Source: an uncultured Clostridia bacterium (GTDB lineage: Bacteria; Bacillota; Clostridia; Oscillospirales; Ruminococcaceae). From it: a stretch of 64,000 nt of DNA. Below are positions 43,386 to 49,515 of this stretch, in pieces. Both the position numbers and the translations under genes were made by a program. The stretch's first letter is position 1. Each line of letters starts with the position of its first letter. Where the stretch lies: contig CANQXS010000010.1 in the NCBI GenBank assembly GCA_947627875.1, positions 27,610 through 91,609 of the forward strand, given 5' to 3'. Under the pieces are notes generated by a model. That model was not told the DNA's origin. It ran no database searches and saw nothing but the letters and a program-made list of their open reading frames with translations.

Positions 43386-44654
43386 ATGAAAAGAAGCTGC
43401 AAGCACATAGATATTGAAGACCCGAAGGTGATAGAGCCGTGGGTGTTTAACTGCATCGAGCGGCACTTCAAGCGCCGGGATTTCAAGCGCCTGCTGCTGA
43501 CACTCGGCGGGCTCTCGCGCTCAGAATATCTCAGCGCGGTATATGAGCAGGACAAGACCCCGCTTTTTACCGCCACCGAGAGGATCGCCGAAGAGACCGC
43601 AAAGAGAATCAGGGCGAGAAAGCTCGGTCTTCAGACGGTGAAAATCCGTGAGATGATCGACAAGTCTTCGGGGAAAGTGCGGCAGATCGGCAAGGAATCG
43701 GCAATGCAGCAGGTTTTCGATTACGTTGCGGTCTTCACCTGCGAGGAAATCTGGAACCGCAGGGTCGTCCCGCAGCAGGTTTCAAGCATAGCCGGAAAGG
43801 GGCAGACCTGCGGCGTCAAGATGATTCAGGACTGGATTGAAAGCGACAACCGCGCTGCAAGGTATGCAAGCCGGCACGGGCTGAAATATTCCCGCAAATG
43901 CCGGCATTACGTCAAGCTCGATATCACGAAATGCTTTCCGTCGATGAGACTTGAGACGCTTATGAAGTTTTTTGAGCGCGACTGCGGAAGCAGGGCGGCT
44001 CTGTGGCTCTGGGGCGAGCTTCTTCGGTCTCACCGAGTTCAGGGTTATGAGGGGTTTATGATCGGCGCGCTGCCCTCTCAGTGGGCTTGCCAGTATCTTC
44101 TCTCGTACCTCTTCCGCTTCGCTATGGAGCTTCATAAAGAGCGCCGCGGGAAACAGACGAAGCTCATAACGAAGGCTCTCTACTTTATGGACGACCAGAT
44201 TTACTTCGGGCGCTCGCGCAGAGATTTGAAGCTCGCTGTCGGAAAGATAATCAGATACGCCTCGGACGAGCTGGGGCTTGAAATCAAGCCGGACTGGCAG
44301 ATATATGAGCTTGACAAAACGCCGCTCGACTCGATGGGCTTCCTGATTCACGCCGACGGCGCGGTGACGGTGCGACCCCGGGTTTTTATCCGGGCGCGGC
44401 GAATGGCTCTGAGAACCCTTCGGCGCGCTGAGATATCAATAGAACAGGCGCGGCGGATATGCTCGTATAAGGGCTATTTCCACCCGAAAAAGCAGGCTCT
44501 GAACCTTAAGACCCGAAAAGCAGATAAAAAATACCGGCTCGCCGAAGTCTTTGCGAAGGCTGCGGCAGCCGTGAGCAAATTTGAAAGGAGAAAGCACTAT
44601 GAAAGTACAGTATTCGCAGAAGCCCGAAAAAATCCGGTATATGCAGCTCCCTGA
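43386..44654 (+). CDS. DGR reverse transcriptase
   Basis: 422 residues. RT motifs in order: GKVRQIGKESAMQQVFDYV (RT1), YVKLDITKCFPSM (catalytic Asp), MIGALPSQWACQYLLSYL (the GxxxSQ variant that marks DGR RTs), ALYFMDDQIYFG (FMDD in place of YxDD), GLEIKPDW and LDSMGFLIH. It makes adenine-mutagenised cDNA from the TR that replaces the VR. No Avd accessory gene was found nearby. Its 3' end overlaps the next gene. Confidence 0.95.
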   Translation: MKRSCKHIDIEDPKVIEPWVFNCIERHFKRRDFKRLLLTLGGLSRSEYLSAVYEQDKTPLFTATERIAEETAKRIRARKLGLQTVKIREMIDKSSGKVRQIGKESAMQQVFDYVAVFTCEEIWNRRVVPQQVSSIAGKGQTCGVKMIQDWIESDNRAARYASRHGLKYSRKCRHYVKLDITKCFPSMRLETLMKFFERDCGSRAALWLWGELLRSHRVQGYEGFMIGALPSQWACQYLLSYLFRFAMELHKERRGKQTKLITKALYFMDDQIYFGRSRRDLKLAVGKIIRYASDELGLEIKPDWQIYELDKTPLDSMGFLIHADGAVTVRPRVFIRARRMALRTLRRAEISIEQARRICSYKGYFHPKKQALNLKTRKADKKYRLAEVFAKAAAAVSKFERRKHYESTVFAEARKNPVYAAP

Positions 44655-44913
44655 AGGCGGAGCCGATGTGTGGCTCCGCAAGAACATCAAGAAGCACACC
44701 GGCGAGCGGGAGGGAACGGAATACACCTATTACGAAGCCGACGAGGTCTATTTCCGCACTAACGTCACGAAGTCGGAGATCGAAGCAGACTTCGAGGAAT
44801 ATTTCGCGGGGAACCTGCCAAAGCCTCCCGCTCCTGCCGTACCGGACGCCGAAAGAATTTCGGCTTTAGAGTCGGCTATTCTCGACCTTGCGGAGGTGAT
44901 TGCAAATGGTTAA
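44599..44913 (+). CDS. Hypothetical tail-region protein
   Basis: 104 residues from ATG 44599 (AAAGGAG upstream), inside the RT 3' end. KIRYMQLPEGGADVWLRKNI and EADEVYFRTNVTKSEIEADF are familiar from small proteins near tail-fibre genes of Clostridia phages. It does not resemble the four-helix Avd protein. Function unknown. Confidence 0.65.
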   Translation: MKVQYSQKPEKIRYMQLPEGGADVWLRKNIKKHTGEREGTEYTYYEADEVYFRTNVTKSEIEADFEEYFAGNLPKPPAPAVPDAERISALESAILDLAEVIANG

Positions 44914-45010
44914 GTTCTACGTTCTGCAAATCAAAATGCAGAAGATCACACTTGAAGACGTCCCCGAAAAGTGGCGCGAAGCAGTGAAAGAGGCGCTTGA
45001 AAATGAGTGA
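44906..45010 (+). CDS. CD1375-like small phage protein
   Basis: 34 residues (VKFYVLQIKMQ, then EDVPEKWREAVKEAL), the size and pattern of CD1375-family proteins found after tail genes in Clostridia phages. Overlaps both neighbours. Function unknown. Confidence 0.65.
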   Translation: MVKFYVLQIKMQKITLEDVPEKWREAVKEALENE

Positions 45011-45179
45011 GCTTGAAACGGTAGACCGGCTTTGCAGGGTGATCTCGGAGCAGGCTGAAATCATCAGCGATCAGGCAGAGCTTATCGGTCAGCTTGGCGG
45101 CGACAGCAGTGAGCTCTTTGACCGGCGCAGGGCGATTGCAAGGGAAATCTTAGATATTCTGAAAGAGAGGGCAGTGTGA
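45003..45179 (+). CDS. Small coiled-coil phage protein
   Basis: 58 residues, ATG 45003 (TTG 44997 also in frame). Repeated E/Q/I heptads (ISEQAEIISDQAELIGQL) give a short coiled coil. Usually found before holin genes; role unknown. Confidence 0.6.
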   Translation: MSELETVDRLCRVISEQAEIISDQAELIGQLGGDSSELFDRRRAIAREILDILKERAV

Positions 45180-45472
45180 TGACCGCAGAAGCAATAATCG
45201 GAATCATCGTCGGAATCGGGGGCTTTATTTTCGGGCTCGTGACCTTCTTCCGCAACAAAAGGTCCGACGACGCCTCGGAAGGCAGGAAGGACGGAACAAT
45301 CCTCACCGAACTGGGCTATATCAAGTCCGGCGTCGATGACATCAAGAGAAAACAAGAGAAGCAGGACGAGAAAAACGAGAAATTTGCGGAACGCCTGTCA
45401 AGCGTCGAAGCTTCGGCGAAACAAGCCCACAAAAGGCTCGACGCAATGGAGGGCAAAGCGGAAAGGAAATGA
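45179..45472 (+). CDS. Membrane-anchored coiled-coil protein (holin-associated)
   Basis: 97 residues: one N-terminal membrane helix (IIGIIVGIGGFIFGLVTFF) then a charged coiled coil. Start overlaps the previous stop as TGATG. This layout fits XhlA-like or holin-accessory proteins. Confidence 0.65.
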   Translation: MTAEAIIGIIVGIGGFIFGLVTFFRNKRSDDASEGRKDGTILTELGYIKSGVDDIKRKQEKQDEKNEKFAERLSSVEASAKQAHKRLDAMEGKAERK

Positions 45473-45476
45473 TTAA

Positions 45477-45683
45477 ATGAAAAATCTTTTGAGTAAAAAA
45501 TGGTGGGCGGCGGCGACCGCCCGCGCGCTGAAGACTGCGGCACAGACCGCGATTGCTTCGATTGGCTCGTCGGCGGTCCTCTCGTCGGTGGACTGGCGGG
45601 TGGTGGTCTCGGCAACGGTCCTCGCTGCGCTGCTTTCGTATCTGACGAGCATCGCCGGTCTGCCGGAAGTTGAAGACGAATAA
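45477..45683 (+). CDS. Holin, r1t-like
   Basis: 68 residues: a positively charged start KNLLSKKWW, two membrane helices (about 18-36 and 44-60) and an acidic end. Matches r1t-type holins; forms pores that release the lysin. Directly before the lysin gene. Confidence 0.78.
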   Translation: MKNLLSKKWWAAATARALKTAAQTAIASIGSSAVLSSVDWRVVVSATVLAALLSYLTSIAGLPEVEDE

Positions 45684-45697
45684 AGGAGGTGAACAAC

Positions 45698-46381
45698 GTG
45701 ACCGAGATAAAGGGAATCGACGTATCAAAACATCAGGCGCACTCAGACGGTCGTACAAAGGTAGATTTCGAGAGGCTCAAAGCCCTCGGATATGACTTTG
45801 TTATACTTCGGGCCGGCTACGGTATGTATGAAAGTCAGAAAGATAAGGCTTTTGAGAGCCACTATGCGGCGGCAAGGGCAGCCGGGCTACACGTCGGAGC
45901 GTATCACTATACATACGCGGTAAGTGTCGCTCAGGCGCTTAAAGAGGCCGACTGCTTCCTGAGTTGGATCAAGGGCAAAAAGCTCGATTATCCCGTCGCA
46001 TTCGACATCGAAGACAAAAGCCTCAAGAGCCTCACCACCACGCAGCGCACAAACATCGCGCTTGCGTGGATGAACAAGGTCGAGTCGGCAGGATATTACA
46101 CAATGCTCTACGCCTGCGCAGACTGGTGTAAGAACAAGCTTGACATGGATAGGCTCAAGCACTTTGACGTCTGGCTCGCGTGCTACACCAGTGAAGCAAG
46201 ACGTAAGGAGCTCTACAAGCGGGAGATTCTCGGTATTTGGCAGCACACGAGCGACTTGAAGCTCAAGGGCGTATATCCGAAAGACAGCCTGATTCCTTCA
46301 CGCCTCGACGCCGATATCGCCTATAAAGATTATGCGGAGATCATCAAAAAGGCGGGGCTAAATAACCTTGAAAACACCTGA
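45698..46381 (+). CDS. GH25 endolysin
   Basis: 227 residues from GTG 45698 (AAAGGAGGTGA 8 nt upstream; GTG 45689 also in frame). GIDVSKHQ with the catalytic Asp, AGYGMYESQKDKAFESHY, GAYHYTY and PVAFDIED with the catalytic Glu match glycoside hydrolase 25 (lysozyme). Essentially the whole protein is catalytic; no cell-wall-binding domain is seen. Confidence 0.92.
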   Translation: MTEIKGIDVSKHQAHSDGRTKVDFERLKALGYDFVILRAGYGMYESQKDKAFESHYAAARAAGLHVGAYHYTYAVSVAQALKEADCFLSWIKGKKLDYPVAFDIEDKSLKSLTTTQRTNIALAWMNKVESAGYYTMLYACADWCKNKLDMDRLKHFDVWLACYTSEARRKELYKREILGIWQHTSDLKLKGVYPKDSLIPSRLDADIAYKDYAEIIKKAGLNNLENT

Positions 46382-46434
46382 CCATTGTGCTATAATGGGC
46401 TTGTATCACAAAAGCGTTCTCTAATATCTATCAG

Positions 46435-46470
46435 AAAACTTCCCTCAAGGGCCAACTTGAGGGAAGTTTT
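46435..46470. terminator. Bidirectional terminator after the lysin gene
   Basis: Perfect 15-bp stem (46435-46449 with 46456-46470), loop GGCCAA, A run before and T run after. Separates the late operon from minus-strand genes. Confidence 0.92.
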
Positions 46471-46480
46471 CTATTGGTCT

Positions 46481-46951
46481 TCAATATCCATACACGCCTT
46501 TGTGATCGATGAAATAAAACAGGGCTATTGCAAAGATGAAAAGAACAATTATATTAGCAAACAGGAAAATTCCGCCCAGCGCACTGAAAATTGTCTTAAA
46601 GACAGAGCTTTCAGTGCCTGACGCTGTGCTGATAGCCAGAATCACCTCCTCAATGATATCAACGACCTGAACGAATATGTATATCACGGGCAGAGCGATG
46701 TCGATCCAGAACGTAGTCTTGTTCAAAAACAGCCCTGTCGCTACAACAAGGACCGCCACCGAAGCTATGAGCAGGCTGAAAAGAAAGCCGCCTGCTTCAA
46801 AAGTTTGCTTGCCGATTGCATAGCGCACAATATTGTAAATATGATATGCCGCCAGAAGCGGGCAGAATATCCACAAATAAAACTCAAGAAAGCCCACCCC
46901 TTTGCCACTCATTTTTTGCCTATACTCTTCAAAGATAGTCAATTCATTCAC
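46481..46951 (-). CDS. Four-helix membrane protein
   Basis: 156 residues with about four membrane helices (residues 24-44, 53-75, 80-105, 125-150). The start overlaps the stop of the upstream gene, so the two are one minus-strand unit against the phage late genes, like lysogenic conversion or superinfection-exclusion genes. No family recognised. Confidence 0.6.
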   Translation of the reverse strand: MNELTIFEEYRQKMSGKGVGFLEFYLWIFCPLLAAYHIYNIVRYAIGKQTFEAGGFLFSLLIASVAVLVVATGLFLNKTTFWIDIALPVIYIFVQVVDIIEEVILAISTASGTESSVFKTIFSALGGIFLFANIIVLFIFAIALFYFIDHKGVYGY

Positions 46952-47427
46952 ACCCCCAAAAGCTGTTTTTTCTTGGCTTCAAACTCGTCGGCCGTAATGA
47001 CCCCCGCGTCAAGGAGCTGCTTGAGCTTCAAAATTTCGTCGGCGGCCGAGACGGTGCCGGCGCTCTGAGCGGGGCTGCTGCGCTCGGCGATCTTCTTTTC
47101 GACAAACGCCTTTATTTTCTCCGCTTTCTCGTTTTTGTCCTTTGAGAAGATTACCGAGTTCTCATCAGACTGCGCACCGGTCAAGCCGCCGTTTCTTTCT
47201 TTCCCGCCGAGGACGCCAAACTGTAAAAAGCCGTTGAGAATACTCCCGCCCGCTTTATATTGAATACTCGTTATAGAACTCATCGGTATTGATTTTGTCC
47301 CCGAAAAGCCATAGGAAAGCTTGTTCAGAAATCCTGTTCTCTCAATGTCGACCCTGTCCTCATACACGATCACGCGGGAAGTCGTCCCCGTCAGCCTATA
47401 GACCGAGCCCGGATATTTTTCGGACAT
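46948..47427 (-). CDS. PH-like (DUF4429-type) protein with SHOCT domain
   Basis: 159 residues from ATG 47427 (GGGAGGAAAAAAC upstream). An N-terminal beta domain (RLTGTTSRVIVYEDRVDI, SIPMSSITSIQYK) is followed by a C-terminal SHOCT motif (ADEILKLKQLLDAGVITADE). Such proteins are frequent in accessory regions. Expressed from the lysogen, possibly with the membrane protein. Confidence 0.75.
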   Translation of the reverse strand: MSEKYPGSVYRLTGTTSRVIVYEDRVDIERTGFLNKLSYGFSGTKSIPMSSITSIQYKAGGSILNGFLQFGVLGGKERNGGLTGAQSDENSVIFSKDKNEKAEKIKAFVEKKIAERSSPAQSAGTVSAADEILKLKQLLDAGVITADEFEAKKKQLLGV

Positions 47428-47502
47428 GTTTTTTCCTCCCAAAAATAAAAAGTGTGCGCAACCGAAGCCGCACACACCGAAAAACGCAAGCTCCGATTTG
47501 CT

Positions 47503-47608
47503 ACCACACAAAACTCCGCATTTTTCTAAAACGCCGAAAAAGAGCTTACATTTTTGCCAGGGCAAAAAACAAGCGCTTTAGAAAATGCCGTATTTAGTTT
47601 TGTGTGGT
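47503..47608. repeat. Long imperfect inverted repeat in the accessory-gene leader
   Basis: ACCACACAAAACT (47503-47515) pairs with AGTTTTGTGTGGT (47596-47608); inner blocks GCATTTT..CTAAA and TTTAG..AAATGC also pair, and TTTTTGCCAGGGCAAAAA (47551-47568) forms a central hairpin. MITE-like or a structured leader of the minus-strand gene at 47427. Confidence 0.7.
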
Positions 47609-47683
47609 GCTTTTATTATAGCACACCGAGGAAGGTTTTACAATATATCTTGCAAAAAGTTGCAAAATTTTTTTAAAAAGCTC

Positions 47684-47712
47684 TTGACAATCACACGATA
47701 TCGTGTTATTAT
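47684..47712 (+). promoter_or_regulatory. Regulated promoter of the transposase operon
   Basis: TTGACA (47684-47689), 17-bp spacer, TATTAT (47707-47712). A strong sigma-A promoter reading toward the Xis-like and transposase genes. Confidence 0.82.
47693..47706. promoter_or_regulatory. Palindromic operator in the promoter spacer
   Basis: ACACGATATCGTGT, a perfect 14-bp palindrome filling the spacer between -35 and -10. A bound repressor would block RNA polymerase directly. Confidence 0.75.
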
Positions 47713-47765
47713 ATATTCAGAGGTTCAAAGCGGACCTCAAAAAATCGAAAAAGGAGGGAAGACAG

Positions 47766-47882
47766 GTGGCTTCCAAAAAGAAAAAGCCCACTCGCGTTGA
47801 CTGGCTCACAATCCTGTTAAACGCTTTGGTGGACTTAATCGTTGGAACGGTGCTCATAATAATCGGCAAATTATTAGAGTAA
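47766..47882 (+). CDS. Small membrane protein (38 residues)
   Basis: GTG start after AAGGAGGG. A basic start (ASKKKKPTRVDWL) followed by one membrane helix (LLNALVDLIVGTVLIIIG). First gene behind the regulated promoter. Function unknown. Confidence 0.6.
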   Translation: MASKKKKPTRVDWLTILLNALVDLIVGTVLIIIGKLLE

Positions 47883-47946
47883 CCGTGTGGGGAGAATACC
47901 TCTCCCCACACCAATATACCTCATCGGAAGGAGCTTGTCAAGCAAT

Positions 47947-48045
47947 ATGAAAATTTTTCTTATCAGTCTCGGAATGCTGCTTATAGTCTTCGGAATTATT
48001 AAGCTCGTCGCAGCACTTATTGCGCGCAAGAAAGGGAGAAAGTAA
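47947..48045 (+). CDS. Small membrane protein (32 residues)
   Basis: Single hydrophobic helix (IFLISLGMLLIVFGIIKLVA) then a basic tail RKKGRK. GGAAGGAG lies upstream; the stop overlaps the next start as TAATG. Function unknown. Confidence 0.6.
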   Translation: MKIFLISLGMLLIVFGIIKLVAALIARKKGRK

Positions 48046-48230
48046 TGGGAAAGCTTCTATCAGTCACAGAATATGCCGAGCAGACAGGGAAAGACGTAGG
48101 GAATATCCGGCGAATGATTATAGCCGGTCGTCTTCCCGCTGTAAAAATCGGGCGTCAGTGGATAATTGACGAAGACACCCCTTTTCCGGCAGATAAGAGG
48201 TTCAAGGAAAACAAGGACGAGAAGAAATAA
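48045..48230 (+). CDS. Excisionase-like MerR-type HTH protein
   Basis: 61 residues. LLSVTEYAEQTGKDVGNIRRMIIAGRLPAVKIGRQWIIDED is the compact winged-helix pattern of the HTH_17/excisionase family, with a charged tail. It sits directly before the transposase, where an Xis-like protein could direct or repress end synapsis. Confidence 0.8.
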   Translation: MGKLLSVTEYAEQTGKDVGNIRRMIIAGRLPAVKIGRQWIIDEDTPFPADKRFKENKDEKK

Positions 48231-48333
48231 ACCCTCGGCGCTCTGTTCTGGCAACATTGATTGCAAAAAAGCAAGCAAAGTCCGTTCCCGTTCCGGGCGC
48301 GGGCTTTGACATCTAAAAATCGGAAGCAGTATT

Positions 48334-49383
48334 ATGGCAAACAAAAAAGGCTCAAAGCAGTTGACATGGACGAACCGGCTGCAGATTGAAGCATGGCAGA
48401 AAGCAGGGATTTCAAAATCGAAAATGGCAGCTTTTCTCGGTGTCAGTCTCAGAACGGTTTACAACGAGCTTTCGCGTGGGGAATATACCCACCTCAACAC
48501 AGACTATACTGTCGAAACAAGATACAGCCCCGACATCGCCGAGAAAAAATATCAGGAGAATTTGAGAGGCAAGGGCCCCGACCTGAAAATCGGAAACGAT
48601 TACGAGTATGCAAAATACGTTGAAAAAATGATCGGTGAAAAGAAATATTCCCCGGAGGCGGTGATTGGCGAGATACGTCAAAAAGGCTTGAAGTTCAACA
48701 CATCGCTGTCGAAGCAAACTATATACAGATACATAGAACAGGGTATATTTTTAACTCTCACAAATGACAGCCTGCCGATTAAGAAAAACAAAGCTGTAAA
48801 AGCGAAGTCCGAGAAGAAAAATGCAGCCAGAGCGCCGAAGGGCAAAAGCATTGAGGAGCGTCCGAAAGAGGTCGACGACCGTTCAAATTTTGGACATTGG
48901 GAGATGGACAGCGTCGAAGGCAAGAAAGGAACAAAGGCGACGCTTTTGGTGCTGACCGAAAGAGCGTCGCGCAAAGAACTCATCGAGCTGATGAAGGATA
49001 AAACCGCCGGTTCCGTTCTGAAAGCCCTCAATCGGATCGAGCGCCGTCTCGGCAAAGCTCGCTTTGCCGAGACGTTCAAGACGATAACCGTCGACAACGG
49101 CAGCGAATTCTCCGACGGCAAAGGAATAGAAACAAGCGCGTTCAGCGGAAACAGGACGACCCTGTTTTACTGCCACCCCTACAGCGCATACGAGCGCGGA
49201 AGCAACGAGAATCAAAACAAAATGATCCGCCGGCACCTTCCGAAGGGCACCGACTTCACAAAGCTCACTTCAAAGCAGGTCAAGCAGCTTGAAAACTGGA
49301 TAAACGAATATCCGAGGAAAATATTTGATTACCTCTGCTCTAACGATGTCTATGAGGCATATTTAAACTCTCTTGAAAGCTAA
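48334..49383 (+). CDS. IS30-family DDE transposase
   Basis: 349 residues. N-terminal HTH (LTWTNRLQIEAWQKAG, SLRTVYNELSRG), a second helical region, then the DDE core: first Asp in HWEMDSVEGKKG, second in TVDNGSEFSD, Glu in YERGSNENQNKMIRR. All three catalytic acids and the IS30-type spacing are present. It stops 50 bp from the prophage end repeat, as IS transposases usually do. No separate IS boundaries are seen around it, so it probably mobilises the whole prophage. Confidence 0.9.
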   Translation: MANKKGSKQLTWTNRLQIEAWQKAGISKSKMAAFLGVSLRTVYNELSRGEYTHLNTDYTVETRYSPDIAEKKYQENLRGKGPDLKIGNDYEYAKYVEKMIGEKKYSPEAVIGEIRQKGLKFNTSLSKQTIYRYIEQGIFLTLTNDSLPIKKNKAVKAKSEKKNAARAPKGKSIEERPKEVDDRSNFGHWEMDSVEGKKGTKATLLVLTERASRKELIELMKDKTAGSVLKALNRIERRLGKARFAETFKTITVDNGSEFSDGKGIETSAFSGNRTTLFYCHPYSAYERGSNENQNKMIRRHLPKGTDFTKLTSKQVKQLENWINEYPRKIFDYLCSNDVYEAYLNSLES

Positions 49384-49419
49384 ATGTTTCTAATTTGTAA
49401 ATTTTGAAATTTAACGCTT

Positions 49420-49443
49420 GACTTTTCAAAATTTAATGAATTT
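49420..49443. repeat. Right end of the prophage: inverted and direct repeat
   Basis: GACTTTTCAAAATT (49420-49433) is the partner of the left inverted repeat (12/14). TAATG (49434-49438) repeats the left flank, and the whole 17-mer CAAAATTTAATGAATTT (49427-49443) equals 21164-21180. Host polA sequence starts right after. Confidence 0.75.
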
Positions 49444-49474
49444 CCGTTTTTGACTTCCCAAGGCGGCAAAAATG

Positions 49475-49483
49475 TGGTATACT
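49475..49483 (+). promoter_or_regulatory. Extended -10 promoter of polA
   Basis: TGGTATACT at 49475-49483: TG one base before the hexamer gives an extended -10. A TTGACT lies 22 bp upstream, too far for a normal -35. Mirrors the TGGTATAAT of dusB at the other prophage edge. Confidence 0.6.
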
Positions 49484-49515
49484 GTATAAAAATCCATCGG
49501 AAAGGCTCTGTGATT

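Larger units (their letters stand above)
21176..49433. mobile_element. Siphovirus-type prophage with a DGR and an IS30-family transposase
   Basis: About 28.3 kb bounded by matching short repeats, between the divergent dusB and polA promoters. Modules left to right: HTH and small early proteins, Rep-like protein, late regulator remnant, HNH, terminase, portal, protease, capsid, connectors, tail, receptor-binding protein, DGR template and reverse transcriptase, holin, lysin, two minus-strand accessory genes, then a regulated operon ending in an IS30-type transposase. All structural genes look intact. No tyrosine or serine integrase, cI-type repressor, primase or DNA polymerase is present. Confidence 0.88.

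Noticed and set aside
43386..44654. Group II intron or retron reverse transcriptase
   Set aside because: No intron domains or msr/msd-like RNA; the TR/VR pair and the GxxxSQ motif fix it as a DGR.
48334..49383. IS30 transposase as an ordinary IS inserted in the prophage
   Set aside because: No inverted repeats or target duplication were found just around this gene; the only matching repeats are the two ends of the whole prophage, and it is the last gene of a phage-style operon.
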